Positions 33,211 to 43,171 are shown, numbered from the stretch's first letter. The stretch is DNA of 64,000 nucleotides from Sphingomonas immobilis (GCF_030580995.1 NZ_JAUQSZ010000011.1:62001-126000); one strand, 5' to 3'. Program-made: numbers and translations. Notes: generated by a model from the letters alone, not told the origin.

Positions 33211-33346
33211 GCGGCGAAAACCCGGCCCCGCAGGCTTTATGTTGCGCATCTGCAACAGTTTGGGAAATTTGTTCGCTTGCACGGAAACCCCTGTCGGACT
33301 AGGGAGTTTGGGCTGTCCATGTGACACCGAATGAAAGGGGATTTCT

Positions 33347-34450
33347 ATGCGGAAGCTTGCCGTAATCATCGCGCTCGCCTCCACTGCTCTTGCAACGCCT
33401 GCTCTGGCCCGCGACAAGTCGTGGTACGTCGGCGTTGAAGGCGGCGGGATGATCGTCGAGAATCTGAAGTTCGACATCGGGACGGTTCCCAGCGCTTCGA
33501 CGCTGAAGAGCCGCAACGGGTATGACGTCGACGGCGTGATCGGTTACGATCTCGGCGCGTTCCGTCTTGAAGCCGAAGTCGGCTACAAGCGTGCGACGAT
33601 CAAGAACTACACGACCAACATCACCATCCCCGGCCTGCCGGCGGGTTCGTACAACTCGTTCGGCAACAATTCCGCGCTGAGCTTCATGGTCAACGGCCTG
33701 CTCGACTTCGGTGACGACAACGGCGTTCAGGGCTTTGTCGGCGGCGGCGTCGGCGTCGCCCGCGTTCGTGCGGGCGGCTATCGCATCCCGGGTTCGGCGA
33801 ACGCCTTCCTCGACGACAGCGACACCGTGTTTGCCTGGCAGGGCCTGGCCGGCGTTCGCGCGCCGCTGTCGAAGCATGTCGATGTCTCGCTGAAGTATCG
33901 TTTCTTCAACGCCGACAACGTCAAGCTGATCTCCGCGGCCGGTTCGCAGTACAACACGCGCTTCCGCTCGCACAGCCTGCTCGGTGGCCTGACGTACAAC
34001 TTCGGTGCGCCGGAAGAGCCGCTGCCGCCGGCACCGCCGCCCCCGCCGCCGGCCGAGCCGACCCCGCCGCCGCCGCCTCCGGTTGCTGCGCCCTGCTCGC
34101 CGGGACCGTTCATCGTGTTCTTCGAGTGGGACAAGTCGGACATCACGCCGGAAGCGGCGTCGATCCTCGACAACGCGATCTCGCAGTACGCTTCGTGCGG
34201 CAATGCCCAGGTCATGCTGGCAGGCTTCGCGGATCGCTCGGGCAAGCCGACCTACAACGTCGGTCTCTCGCAGCGCCGTGCGGACTCGGTGAAGGCCTAT
34301 CTGTCGTCGCACTCGATCCCCGAGGCGAACGTCACGACCCAGGCGTTCGGCGAAGACCCCGCCCACCTGCGCGTTCAGACCGCGGACGGTGTCCGCGAGG
34401 TCCAGAACCGTCGCGTGGAGATCACCTACGGACCGGGTTCGGGCCAGTAA
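33347..34450 (+). CDS. OmpA-like outer-membrane protein
   Basis: 367 residues. A signal peptide (MRKLAVIIALASTALATPALA), an N-terminal eight-stranded barrel (about 25-220), a Pro-rich linker (225-255) and a C-terminal OmpA peptidoglycan-binding domain (FFEWDKSDITPEA, then GFADRSG, LSQRRADSVKAYL and QNRRVEI). It tethers the outer membrane to the cell wall. Codon use is less GC-extreme than the GTA genes, as for a highly expressed gene. Followed by a strong terminator. Confidence 0.94.
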   Translation: MRKLAVIIALASTALATPALARDKSWYVGVEGGGMIVENLKFDIGTVPSASTLKSRNGYDVDGVIGYDLGAFRLEAEVGYKRATIKNYTTNITIPGLPAGSYNSFGNNSALSFMVNGLLDFGDDNGVQGFVGGGVGVARVRAGGYRIPGSANAFLDDSDTVFAWQGLAGVRAPLSKHVDVSLKYRFFNADNVKLISAAGSQYNTRFRSHSLLGGLTYNFGAPEEPLPPAPPPPPPAEPTPPPPPPVAAPCSPGPFIVFFEWDKSDITPEAASILDNAISQYASCGNAQVMLAGFADRSGKPTYNVGLSQRRADSVKAYLSSHSIPEANVTTQAFGEDPAHLRVQTADGVREVQNRRVEITYGPGSGQ

Positions 34451-34485
34451 GCTCGATCTCGACCCGAAGGGGTACGAAACAGAGA

Positions 34486-34512
34486 GGGGGTCGCTTCGGC
34501 GGCCCCCTTTTT
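34486..34512 (+). terminator. Intrinsic terminator of the OmpA-like gene
   Basis: GGGGGTCGC, a TTCG tetraloop and GCGGCCCCC form a 9-bp stem (34486-34507), with TTTTT directly after (34508-34512). A textbook rho-independent terminator. Confidence 0.88.
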
Positions 34513-34605
34513 GTTTGTGCCGTATGCGGACCGTCGGGTTCGGGGCCCGACAATCGCAGGCGAAGGGGATTGCGGCGTTCCCCTTAAGCGTGCGACTTTC
34601 CGCCG

Positions 34606-35466
34606 ATGCAGCTGACGCGACGATCCGCGCTGGGTTTCTTCGGCGCGACGGCGATTGCGATCACGACGCGCGCCGCATCCGCCCGGCCGTTCCCGCCTGA
34701 CCTCAGCCAGCTCTCGCCGAAGCAACGCGCCGATTACGAGGCGATGCACGCGCGCATGATGGCTGCGTTTCCGTACGAACGGTTGACCGTGCCCGGCGGC
34801 GACGCGCTGGCCGAATGGGAGAAGCTGAGCCGCTCGGGGCGCGGCTGGCCGGTCATCGTCGGCGGCGACGACGATCTCGAGCGGATCGTCGACCAGTTCA
34901 CGATGGCCGATCCTTCGGTTTCAGGGGTTGTCGTGCCGGGTCTTGATGCCCGCAGCCCGAAGGATATCCTCGCGGCGGCAGCGCGATTGCGCTTCCCCGC
35001 CGATCTGCAGAAATGGTCCGGCGCGTACCGGCCGCAAGACCTGCGGGCGCCGGAGGGCGCGTGGCCCGCAGCCGTCGACGTTCAGCCCGGACCGACGCTG
35101 ATCTCCGACGTAATTTCGGGAAAAGTCCATGAGCGCGTACACATCGTCCTCCTCCCGACCGCCAGCGGTTGGGAAGCGCCCGCCTATCTGCGCTGGGGCG
35201 GCTGGAACGCCTGCCCGCCGCCGGAATATCACGTCGCGGCGCTGCGCAGATGGCACGAGGCATCCGGCGCGGTGCTCGTCGGCGTGAATGGCGACACGAT
35301 GAACCTGCGGGCGACGACACGGCCACGCGACCGCGCGGCGGCGCGGGCACTGGCGCGGGAGCAATATGGTTATTGCCCCGATATCGTCGATCAGGGCGTG
35401 AGCACGATTTCTGCACTCGCCGCCGAGCTGATGGCCTCCGATTGGTGGCATCTCTGGTGGGACTAA
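34606..35466 (+). CDS. Exported DUF4253 protein
   Basis: 286 residues. A Tat-type signal (LTRRSALGFFGATAIAITTRA) starts it. The C-terminal ~110 residues are DUF4253: YHVAALRRWHEASGAVLVG, then DTMNLRATTRPRDRAAARAL, YCPDIVDQG and SDWWHLWWD. No reaction is known for the family, and an exported copy is unusual. It converges on ygfZ with no bases between the stops. Confidence 0.82.
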   Translation: MQLTRRSALGFFGATAIAITTRAASARPFPPDLSQLSPKQRADYEAMHARMMAAFPYERLTVPGGDALAEWEKLSRSGRGWPVIVGGDDDLERIVDQFTMADPSVSGVVVPGLDARSPKDILAAAARLRFPADLQKWSGAYRPQDLRAPEGAWPAAVDVQPGPTLISDVISGKVHERVHIVLLPTASGWEAPAYLRWGGWNACPPPEYHVAALRRWHEASGAVLVGVNGDTMNLRATTRPRDRAAARALAREQYGYCPDIVDQGVSTISALAAELMASDWWHLWWD

Positions 35467-36177
35467 CTAGTCGCCCACCGCCGCCGCCAGCCACGCCGGC
35501 ATCAGCGCGTCGCCGGGGTCTTCCACGCGGCGGAGGTCTACCATCAGGCCGAGGTCGGGGTAGGTCGTGCGGGTCTTGTCGTTCGGCTCGCCGAGGGGAG
35601 CTACCATCAGGCGGCGGTTGACCTTGCTGCGGTGGTGCATGCGGGCGGTGTTTTCCTGGCCGACGTAGCAGCCCTTGGTGAAGCTGACGCCGTTCAGCTC
35701 GCGCGCGTTGGCTTCGAGCCAGAGCGTCTTGTCGCTGCCGAGTTCCTCCAGCCCTTCGGTCACGCCGAGCGACAGGCGGTGCGCGTGCCAGCCGGTCGCG
35801 GGTTCGCCCGCTCCGCCGAGCCAGCGGCGGCCTAGTTCGGGCAGGCGGGGGTCGGAGGTGGCGTCACCTTCGAGCGACCAGTGGACTGCGCCGGGGGCGG
35901 GTTCGATCGTGATCGCGCGGCGGAGGCGATACATAGTGAGGCGCTTCGCCAGCGTCTCGGCGGCGGCGGTCTCGCAGTCGATCAGGATCGCCTCGCCATC
36001 GGCCCAGAGCAGGAAATCGTAGAGCGCCTTGCCCTGGGGGGTGAGCAGCCCGCCCCAGCGCGGGGCGCTCGTATCGAGGCTGGCCACGTCCTGCGTGACG
36101 AGACCCTGCAGGAAGCCGCGCACGTCCTCCCCGGAAATGCGGATGAGGGAGCGGTCGGCGAGCGTGGTTGCGGTCAT
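35467..36177 (-). CDS. ygfZ: Folate-binding protein YgfZ
   Basis: 236 residues. The diagnostic YgfZ motif KGCYVGQENTARMHHR is present, with an N-terminal GcvT-like fold (ISGEDVRGFLQGLVTQDV). YgfZ uses tetrahydrofolate to help repair or assemble iron-sulfur enzymes such as MiaB. It is divergent from pyrC with a 74-bp promoter region. Confidence 0.94.
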   Translation of the reverse strand: MTATTLADRSLIRISGEDVRGFLQGLVTQDVASLDTSAPRWGGLLTPQGKALYDFLLWADGEAILIDCETAAAETLAKRLTMYRLRRAITIEPAPGAVHWSLEGDATSDPRLPELGRRWLGGAGEPATGWHAHRLSLGVTEGLEELGSDKTLWLEANARELNGVSFTKGCYVGQENTARMHHRSKVNRRLMVAPLGEPNDKTRTTYPDLGLMVDLRRVEDPGDALMPAWLAAAVGD

Positions 36178-36251
36178 GAATCGTACCTAGGGTGCCGGAC
36201 CCGGAATCCCAAGCGCTGGCGATTTGCGTGACGGGCGATTAGGCAGGGCCG

Positions 36252-37289
36252 ATGACCGACCGCCTGACGATCCGCCGCCCCGACGACTGGCATGTCCACC
36301 TGCGCGACGGCGAGATGCTGCGCGCGGTCGTGCCCGATACCGCCGCGCAGTTCGCGCGCGCGATCGTCATGCCCAATCTCACGCCGCCGGTGACGAGCGT
36401 CGCGGCGGCCGAGGCGTATCGCGCGCGCATCCTGGCGGCGGTGCCCGAGGGCGTGGACTTCACGCCGCTGATGACATGCTACCTCACCGACGCCGCCGAT
36501 GCCGGGGAAATTGCGCGCGGTTTCGAGGGCGGTGCGTTCACCGCGTGCAAGCTCTACCCCGCGCATGCGACCACCAACTCCGCGCACGGCGTCACCGATA
36601 TTCGCGCGCTGGGCGACGTGCTCGAGACGATGCAGCGGATCGGCATGCCGCTGCTCATCCACGGCGAAGTGACCGACCGCGCGGTCGATATCTTCGACCG
36701 CGAGGCGGTGTTCGTCGAGCGCACGCTCGCGCCGCTGGTGCGCGATTTCCCGGCGCTGAAGATCGTGTTCGAGCATATCACCACCGCCGAGGCGGTCGAT
36801 TTCGTGATGGCGGGGCCGCCGACCGTGGCGGCGACGATCACGCCGCAGCACCTCCATCTCAACCGCAACGCCCTGTTCGACGGGGGGCTGCGGCCGCATG
36901 CCTATTGCCTGCCGGTGGTAAAGCGCGAGCGCCACCGCCTGGCGGTGCGCGCGGCAGCGGTGTCGGGTTCGGCGAAATTCTTCCTCGGCACCGACAGCGC
37001 GCCGCACGCCGTGGGGCGCAAGGAAGCGGCGTGCGGATGCGCCGGCATCTACAATGCGCCGTTCGCGTTGGAGAGCTACCTGCAGGTGTTCGACGAGGAA
37101 GGCGCGCTCGACCGGTTCGAGGGGTTCGCCTCGGTCCATGGCCCGAACTTCTACGGATTGCCGCTCAACGAGGGCCGGGTGACGCTGGAGCGCGGTGCGG
37201 TCGCGGTGCCGGAACGGGTCGGGAGCGGCGAGACGGCGCTGGTGCCGTTCCATGCCGGCGAGACGCTCGGCTGGCGCGTGGTCGCGTAG
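36252..37289 (+). CDS. pyrC: Dihydroorotase
   Basis: 345 residues, class II (PyrC) length. The zinc ligands are present: DWHVHLRDG (HxH), [12 protein letters not shown] (the Lys that is carboxylated), LLIHGEV, FEHIT and GTDSAPH (Asp). It closes carbamoyl aspartate to dihydroorotate in pyrimidine synthesis. Divergent from ygfZ. Confidence 0.96.
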   Translation: MTDRLTIRRPDDWHVHLRDGEMLRAVVPDTAAQFARAIVMPNLTPPVTSVAAAEAYRARILAAVPEGVDFTPLMTCYLTDAADAGEIARGFEGGAFTACKLYPAHATTNSAHGVTDIRALGDVLETMQRIGMPLLIHGEVTDRAVDIFDREAVFVERTLAPLVRDFPALKIVFEHITTAEAVDFVMAGPPTVAATITPQHLHLNRNALFDGGLRPHAYCLPVVKRERHRLAVRAAAVSGSAKFFLGTDSAPHAVGRKEAACGCAGIYNAPFALESYLQVFDEEGALDRFEGFASVHGPNFYGLPLNEGRVTLERGAVAVPERVGSGETALVPFHAGETLGWRVVA

Positions 37290-37291
37290 CG

Positions 37292-37447
37292 CTATTTCTT
37301 CTCGGTAAAGCGCTTCACCTTCACGGGCAGATCCTTGCCCTTGGTGCGGCGCGAGGGGATCTGCACCGGGTTCTTCTTCTTCCACTCCGCCCAGCGCATC
37401 GGGCCGTCTGGCGTGTCGATCATGATATCGTCGCTGTCGTCAGCCAT
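37292..37447 (-). CDS. Small basic/acidic protein, function unknown
   Basis: 51 residues, shorter than most automated cut-offs. An acidic start (MADDSDDIMIDTPDGPMRW) is followed by a basic end (RRTKGKDLPVKVKRFTEKK). It overlaps the 3' end of the DoxX gene by eight bases, so it is translated from the same leftward message. The start is supported by GCAGGAG just upstream. Confidence 0.6.
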   Translation of the reverse strand: MADDSDDIMIDTPDGPMRWAEWKKKNPVQIPSRRTKGKDLPVKVKRFTEKK

Positions 37448-37862
37448 TGCGGGAACTCCTGCGGCGGAAGGGCCAGTCGATCGCGCACCCTGCGAACAGG
37501 CACCCCCACACGATCACCGGCTGAAACATGAGGCGCGGCACATGATACCACAAGGTCAGCGCGCCCTTGCCGTATTCGATATAGTCGAGCGCGTGCTTGA
37601 TGTTCGCAGGAAACACGCAGACCGCGTAGAGCGCGAGCAGGATGCCGGCGAGGCGGCGCAGGCGCGCGTTCGGGGTGAGCAGGGCGAGGCTGCCCGCGAT
37701 CTCGCAGACACCGGTGATCAGGACCACCTCGCGCGGGTGGGGAACCCAATCCGGCGTGATCGCGACGAAGGGGGCGGGGGCGAGGATGTGGATGACGCCG
37801 GCGGCCAGGTAGGCCGCGGCGAGGAGGTAGCGCAGAGTGGTGCGGAGGGGGGCTGGGGGCAC
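37440..37862 (-). CDS. DoxX-family membrane protein
   Basis: 140 residues from GTG at 37862 (an upstream extension to 37916 is not hydrophobic and is unlikely). Four transmembrane segments: YLLAAAYLAAGVIHIL, EVVLITGVCEIAGSLALL, LAGILLALYAVCVFPAN, and VIVWGCLFAGCAIDW. The NIKHALD region is typical. DoxX-like proteins join redox-stress complexes; the precise function is unknown. Confidence 0.82.
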   Translation of the reverse strand: MPPAPLRTTLRYLLAAAYLAAGVIHILAPAPFVAITPDWVPHPREVVLITGVCEIAGSLALLTPNARLRRLAGILLALYAVCVFPANIKHALDYIEYGKGALTLWYHVPRLMFQPVIVWGCLFAGCAIDWPFRRRSSRNG

Positions 37863-38013
37863 GGCTCTCCCTAGCACCGGACGTGGGCTTTGCCCATGCC
37901 GTCGGCTTCCGCGCACCTTGGGTCAGCGCCGCGACGAAGCCGCGTCGTCGGCCGGGCTCACGCCCGCCGGCCGGCTCCACGGCGAGTCAGGCGGCGGCAC
38001 GCCGCCAGCCGCC

Positions 38014-38838
38014 TTAGAGCGGAAACCACCGGCTCTTATGGCTGAACTTCATGTACCCGATGTTCACGCCCTGCCGCCAGCCGACGCCGAGGCGGATCGG
38101 GATCATCACGATATTGCCGCGCCGCAGATACGTCGCCGCGAAGCCGCCGACGAAATAGATGCGGCCCTCTCCCGCCGGGAAGCGGCGATAGGCCTCTTCC
38201 GTATCGTAGAGATTGTAGACCAGCACGAACACCTTGTTGGCGTCGCCGCCGAGATCGAAGCCGACCGACGGCCCGGTCCAGTAGATCGGCATCTCGCCCT
38301 CGATCTTGTGGAACATCCGGCCGCGACCGTAGCGCAGGCCGACCACGACCGCGCCCGCGCCCTCGCTGCCGGCGATATAGGCGTTGGGCTCGCCCTGTTC
38401 CTTCAGCGTGCGTTCGAGGATGCCCGAGAGACCGGCCGCGCCGCGCCCGAACGTGCCCTCGGCGGCGCGCAGCAGTTCCTCGCGCTTGAAGGTGTCGGCG
38501 GTGCCGGCGGCGATCTCCGCCTCGGTACGATAGCCCTGCGGCTGGTTGCTGTCGGCATAAGGCACCGGCGTGGCGGAGGATTGCGGATTGTAGGGCCCCG
38601 GCGTGACGCTGGTGTTGGTCTCCGCGGGCACGGGATCGCCGTAGCGCGGCACGTCGCTGGCGGGGGGTTGCGGAGTCGGCGCGGGATAGTTCGGCGTCGG
38701 GTACGTCGGCGCGGGGCGGCGCAGGTCGGAATCGATCGCCTGGTTGGGATCGATCGTGCGCACCTGCGCGATGAGCGGCGCCGCGACGACCGCGAGCGCG
38801 GCGCCGATCAACGAAAAACGAACCAAATGCGTGCGCAT
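38014..38838 (-). CDS. Exported DUF1134 protein
   Basis: 274 residues from ATG at 38838, with a signal peptide (FSLIGAALAVVAAPLIAQ). A Pro-rich segment (about 40-95) leads to DUF1134: FKREELLRAAEGTFGRGAAG, then YIAGSEGAGAVVVGLRYG, GPSVGFDLGGDANKVFVLVY and RGNIVMIPIRLGVGWR. Conserved in alphaproteobacteria; the lipid-binding-like fold suggests an envelope role. Confidence 0.9.
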   Translation of the reverse strand: MRTHLVRFSLIGAALAVVAAPLIAQVRTIDPNQAIDSDLRRPAPTYPTPNYPAPTPQPPASDVPRYGDPVPAETNTSVTPGPYNPQSSATPVPYADSNQPQGYRTEAEIAAGTADTFKREELLRAAEGTFGRGAAGLSGILERTLKEQGEPNAYIAGSEGAGAVVVGLRYGRGRMFHKIEGEMPIYWTGPSVGFDLGGDANKVFVLVYNLYDTEEAYRRFPAGEGRIYFVGGFAATYLRRGNIVMIPIRLGVGWRQGVNIGYMKFSHKSRWFPL

Positions 38839-39021
38839 CGCGCATGTCCCCCCAGACTGGATTCCCCAGCGTAGCGCCGCGGCACCTTGACCCGCAATGA
38901 ACCATGCGGCGAGCCGAATCGATTTCGAGCCGAGGTGCCGGGGCGGCGCTTCGGAAGCCGGCAACGCGAGCGGTTGATCGTGAGGGATCGCCCCGCTATA
39001 GCCCCCGATCTGCCGAGCGCC

Positions 39022-39108
39022 GGAGACGTGGGTGAGTGGCTGAAACCAACGCTTTGCTAAAGCGTCGTACGGGAAACCGTACCGAGGGTTCGAATCCCTC
39101 CGTCTCCG
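39022..39108 (+). tRNA. tRNA-Ser (anticodon GCT)
   Basis: A complete class II tRNA: acceptor GGAGACG/CGTCTCC, anticodon loop TTGCTAA between CGCT/AGCG stems, a long variable arm (CGTACGGGAAACCGTACC) and the T loop GGTTCGAATCC. CCA is encoded right after (39109-39111). Its 3' end is the integration site of the island that follows. Confidence 0.95.
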
Positions 39109-39116
39109 CCAGGTGC
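39097..39116 (+). other. attL, left end of the integrative island
   Basis: CCTCCGTCTCCGCCAGGTGC, 20 bp from the tRNA-Ser 3' end plus CCA and five following bases, recurs exactly at 62394-62413. Flanking bases differ on both sides. The integrase gene begins 187 bp inside. Confidence 0.85.
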
Positions 39117-39302
39117 CGTACTTCTGCGGGCCATCGCGAACTTCGGCGAACCACGCAGAGCACTAACAAGCAACGGAATTACAAAGACTTTTGGAGTTTT
39201 TCGGTTCGCGTTAGTTCGCCGTGATCGTTCGCAGGTCGGCCGCCATAACTATGGCTAAAATTATGGCTTGAATCGAGCTAGTCGTGCTTTATCACGAGAA
39301 TC

Positions 39303-40568
39303 ATGGCCTCGCGCGCGCGTAACAAACTCAACGTTAAACAGGTCGAGGCACTCTTGTGGCTGCCGGACCCGAAAAAACCGCTCGATGAGCAAAGGGCTCC
39401 GGCCGAGCCCAACGTCTATTCAGATGGGGGCGGTTTGTATCTTCGAGTCCGACCCTCAGGACGCTCTTGGTTTTATATCGGAACACTCGACGGTAAGCGC
39501 ATTGAACTCGGGTTAGGCTCGGCGCTCGACATTTCTCTCTCGAAGGCTCGGGAGAAAGCAGGCAAGATCCGGTCGATGTTGATCGACGGCAAGGACCCCC
39601 GCGCCGAGCGCTCTCGTACCACAGCTGTCATCAAGCCGGCGGTGACGTTCGGTAAATTTGCCATGGATTTGGTCGCGGACATCGAGGACGGCTTCAAGAA
39701 TCCCAAACACCGCCAGCAATGGCGCAACACGCTGACAACCTATGCGCAGCCCTTGTTCGACACACCGATCGCCGACGTCACCACAGAAAATATTCTCGCG
39801 ATCCTCCAGCCGATCTGGCTGAGCAAGCCGGAGACGGCGTCGCGTGTTCGTGGTCGCGTCGAGCGCGTTCTCGATGCGGCAAAGGTCAAAGGATTGCGGT
39901 CCGGCGAAAATCCGGCGCGTGGTCGCGGTCATCTCGAACTCTTGCTGCCCAAACGGAGCAAGGCTTCGGTCAAGCACCATCCCGCCCTGCCGTTCGCTGA
40001 GATCGCCACTTTCATGGCCGTCCTCGGCAAACGTCCTGCAATCGCAGCACGGGCGCTTGAATTCACGATCCTGACCGCAGCGCGTTCCGGCGAAGCACGT
40101 GGCATGACATGGTCGGAGGTCGACATGGAGGCCAAGCTTTGGACGGTTCCGGCGAGCCGTATGAAGGCGAGCGTTACGCACGAGGTGCCGTTGAGCGACG
40201 CCGCGTTGGCAATCTTGGAAACGTGCCGGCCCGACAAGTTCAAACCGACCGATTTTGTTTTCCCCGCTCCGCGAGGCGGTTCGCTGTCGGACATGGCGCT
40301 GTCGCAGTTGCTGAAGCGAATGGAGCGAGACGACATCACCGTGCACGGCTTCCGCTCGACCTTCCGGGACTGGGCCGGCGAGAAGACGCAGTTCGCCCGC
40401 GAGGAAATCGAGATGGCCCTCGCCCATACCGTCGCCTCCGCAGTGGAACGCGCATATCGTCGGGGGACGGCGCTCGAAAAGCGGCGAGAGGTGATGGCTG
40501 CATGGGCGGATTACTGCCTTCCGGCATCTCTGCCATCGGACCTTGCGAATCACGCGCCAGCATCCTAG
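39303..40568 (+). CDS. P4-type tyrosine integrase
   Basis: 421 residues. An N-terminal DUF4102 arm-binding domain (NVYSDGGGLYLRVRPSGRSW), a core-binding domain, then the catalytic domain with Arg in TAARSGEARGMTW, HxxR in HGFRSTFRDW, the second His in ALAHTV, and the Tyr in ERAYRRG. It cuts at tRNA 3' ends, consistent with attL just upstream. Confidence 0.95.
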   Translation: MASRARNKLNVKQVEALLWLPDPKKPLDEQRAPAEPNVYSDGGGLYLRVRPSGRSWFYIGTLDGKRIELGLGSALDISLSKAREKAGKIRSMLIDGKDPRAERSRTTAVIKPAVTFGKFAMDLVADIEDGFKNPKHRQQWRNTLTTYAQPLFDTPIADVTTENILAILQPIWLSKPETASRVRGRVERVLDAAKVKGLRSGENPARGRGHLELLLPKRSKASVKHHPALPFAEIATFMAVLGKRPAIAARALEFTILTAARSGEARGMTWSEVDMEAKLWTVPASRMKASVTHEVPLSDAALAILETCRPDKFKPTDFVFPAPRGGSLSDMALSQLLKRMERDDITVHGFRSTFRDWAGEKTQFAREEIEMALAHTVASAVERAYRRGTALEKRREVMAAWADYCLPASLPSDLANHAPAS

Positions 40569-40896
40569 AAATGATCTAAGTATCCGATTTATAGTCTGTA
40601 AAATTCGCCAGCTTTTCGGCCATTTTTGACTTTTTCGCTGAATCCACTACAAATCGTGACACGTTGAGCGCCGGAATTGCATGCCGTGTTTGCGTTCTGC
40701 ACGACGGCCAAGCCGGTCTCGACGCTGTTTCCAACTGAGTTCCGCGAAGGGATGGTCGGGTGCACCCCGGCCAGGAGATCACGTGTGTCCGACGATTAAG
40801 CAGTACGTCTAGGATGCTCGCAGTCTGCCGCACATCGGATTTCGATCCGGAGGAGGTCCCTTAGCGGCCCTCCAACAGTGTGAAGGATTGCGAAAA
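40569..40896. other. Non-coding gap after the integrase
   Basis: No convincing gene. An A+T-richer stretch (40570-40670) follows the integrase. GGAGG near 40851 and GAAGGA at 40882 are the only ribosome-site-like signals; the latter serves the next gene. Confidence 0.4.
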
Positions 40897-41535
40897 ATGA
40901 ATCACGAACAGCGGACCAAGATCGCACGGCGCGATAACGTACAACTGTCGGCGCGGGTCATCCGCAACATCGCCGAGATCGAGGCGGATTTTTATCACGC
41001 AGCGGGTCCGGTCAGCGACCGCATAATGCTGGAAGCCGTGCAACTCATCACCAAGATCGCGACGCCGCCGTGGCAGGTGATCGAAGCCGGATCGTCGGCG
41101 CAGATCGTATGCCCCGAATGGAAAATGACGCGCGGCGTCGGCATCGGCGACATGTGGCTCGAATTGTCGGAATTCTCGGCCGACGAGGACGATCGCGACC
41201 ACTCTTGGCTCGCGGCGGCGGTCAAGGCGGGGCCGACGCAGCTCTGCATCGAACTGATGTTCCGCAACGGTCTGCGCGATCTGTCGAAGGTGACATTGCG
41301 CGACGACAAGGCGGTGGCGGAATTGCTGAAGCTCGGGTTCGTCCGGGATGAAACCGACCAGCAGTTCTTCGTACCGATCGACATACCCGCCGAATTGCTG
41401 GCGCAGGGCTTCGAGCAGAACGATCTGGATGCCGCGCTGGCACCGGTCGGGAAAGCGCTGGAAAAGGCCATCGCGGCGAAGGGCGAGCTCGATAAACTAC
41501 TCGAGAAGGTCCGCGCTGCGGCCAAGCGCCCCTAA
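40897..41535 (+). CDS. Hypothetical island protein
   Basis: 212 residues from ATG at 40897 with GAAGGA nine bases upstream (a TTG at 40888 adds three residues). Soluble, with a long charged helix at the C-terminus (KALEKAIAAKGELDKLLEKVRAA). No recognised family or motif; no signal peptide. Confidence 0.65.
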   Translation: MNHEQRTKIARRDNVQLSARVIRNIAEIEADFYHAAGPVSDRIMLEAVQLITKIATPPWQVIEAGSSAQIVCPEWKMTRGVGIGDMWLELSEFSADEDDRDHSWLAAAVKAGPTQLCIELMFRNGLRDLSKVTLRDDKAVAELLKLGFVRDETDQQFFVPIDIPAELLAQGFEQNDLDAALAPVGKALEKAIAAKGELDKLLEKVRAAAKRP

Positions 41536-41680
41536 TTCGGCAGCGCCGGCGGGCGGCATGCGAGCGCGTATTTTCGTCGCGACATTCGATGCCGCCTCGT
41601 TGGAAACGGCCGCTCAGCACATGCCCGGCTCGACCAACTGCCGAGCGGCACGATCAGACAGCATTTGAAAGGGGAATGGC

Positions 41681-42034
41681 ATGGATGGCCATGACGGGAT
41701 GGCGCACGCCCAACGCGCAGAGCGCATTCGATCACTAAACGACCAACTTCGCACGACCGGTCATGGCGGCAGCATTTATCTCACCGCAGCAGTCGCCGGG
41801 CTCGCAACGTGCGCGGTGGGTCGGCTGATGTCTGAAATTCAGCAGTTTGCCGATTTCACAGCCGACAACGACCCGTGGGGAGAGCACGATTTCGGCAAGG
41901 TCGAACTCGATGGTGCGCCGTATTTCTGGAAGATCGACGCGTACGACCAGAACCTAGAATTTGGCTCGCCTGACAGCGCCAATCCCGAAGTCACACGCCG
42001 GGTCATGACGATCATGACCGCGTCGGATCTCTAG
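41681..42034 (+). CDS. DUF3768 protein
   Basis: 117 residues: IRSLNDQLRTTGHGGSIYLT, then DFTADNDPWGEHDFGKVELD, FWKIDAYDQNLEFGSPDSAN and RVMTIMTASDL match DUF3768, a family frequent on alphaproteobacterial plasmids and islands. Function unknown. It supports the mobile nature of this segment. Confidence 0.87.
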   Translation: MDGHDGMAHAQRAERIRSLNDQLRTTGHGGSIYLTAAVAGLATCAVGRLMSEIQQFADFTADNDPWGEHDFGKVELDGAPYFWKIDAYDQNLEFGSPDSANPEVTRRVMTIMTASDL

Positions 42035-42352
42035 GATGACGATGCACGCACTTGCGGTTTTGGCACCGTCCCAGCATACCGATCATACCTGCGGTAAGTC
42101 CCGCGGGGGAGGCGTAGGAACCTCGAAAAGTAGACGCCGGTCGAAGCAATTCGGCCGGGTGGCCGTCACGTATGTCCAAGGCTCGCCTAAAGGTGGCGGC
42201 GCCTTGGGTCTACTCGGGGTTCCTAACACCCGGCTCGTGCCGGTGCCTCCATGGAATTTGGGGGCGATGATGCGGGACATATCGGGTTCGAAAATCTCCA
42301 GCGCGCGGTGCCGTGCGATCTCGTTGCTGAGCCTCGACGGGAGGTTCGGCCG
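42035..42352. other. Gap with a long imperfect inverted repeat
   Basis: No gene. About 42114-42135 (GTAGGAACCTCG, AGTAGAC) pairs with 42207-42227 (GTCTACT, GGGGTTCCTAAC), and a second stem CCAAGGC (42176-42182)/GCCTTGG (42201-42207) lies within. It could be a folded RNA or a repeat element. Confidence 0.45.
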
Positions 42353-43171
42353 ATGAAGGATATTCAGAAGCACGATCCCAACCGGCGCCCTGCCGACGAC
42401 ATTCAGGATGCCGAGTTCGTCGAGATCGACGATACCGGCACCGCAAAACCGGGACGCAGATCGCCCAATCCCACGCCACTCAATGAGCCTCGACCGAGTA
42501 AAGGTTGGTCGATTTGGAAGATCTGGCTGGCGCTCTCGCCGTTCTTTATCCTTACGATGTGCGTCGCGTCCCTTCGGTTGCCTCCCACTGCCGGCAACGT
42601 TGCGGAAGCCTCGTCCGACACGGAGGAATCTCAAGCAGCCGGCGCGACCGATCTGCCGCCAGCTGCGGAATTGATCGTCAACAACGATGCGCGCGTTTGC
42701 GGGCATCCCGACATCGTCGCGCTAATTCGCGATCGTGTTTTGCCGGTGGGGGGCGGGGATCACAACATGTGGGGACTGAGCCAGGCAGAACTCGACAAGG
42801 CGGTTACCCTTGCAAGGGTCGATCTGACGGAGGTGTCGGCAGGCAGCATTCATTCGGAAACCCACGAAATCGATTGCGATGCCAACCTTCGGTACGGCGA
42901 TACGGACACTGACGTCGCTCAGATCAATTATAAAATTCGCGCTGCCGCTGATCCCGCGAAGCCGCCGGTCGTGTTTTACAAATTTCCAGTCTTCTTGACC
43001 TTCTCGATCATGAAGAATCCGGTTGCCACGGTCGAAGCTGAGCGCTCGCCGCCGCCGCAGGCTGAACCGACGAAGAACCCGGTGAGCCAGCCGGAGTCCG
43101 TCGAGACGCCGCAATCCGAACAGCAGCCGAAGGAGCCGACGGATGAGCAATTATTCTCGCCGGTACCATGA
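42353..43171 (+). CDS. Single-pass membrane protein, unknown
   Basis: 272 residues from ATG at 42353 with GGGAGG eight bases upstream. A cytoplasmic acidic N-terminus (DIQDAEFVEIDD), one transmembrane helix at about residues 57-75 (IWLALSPFFILTMCVASL), a periplasmic domain with two Cys, and a Pro/Glu-rich C-terminus. No family recognised. First of three exported or membrane proteins in a row. Confidence 0.65.
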   Translation: MKDIQKHDPNRRPADDIQDAEFVEIDDTGTAKPGRRSPNPTPLNEPRPSKGWSIWKIWLALSPFFILTMCVASLRLPPTAGNVAEASSDTEESQAAGATDLPPAAELIVNNDARVCGHPDIVALIRDRVLPVGGGDHNMWGLSQAELDKAVTLARVDLTEVSAGSIHSETHEIDCDANLRYGDTDTDVAQINYKIRAAADPAKPPVVFYKFPVFLTFSIMKNPVATVEAERSPPPQAEPTKNPVSQPESVETPQSEQQPKEPTDEQLFSPVP

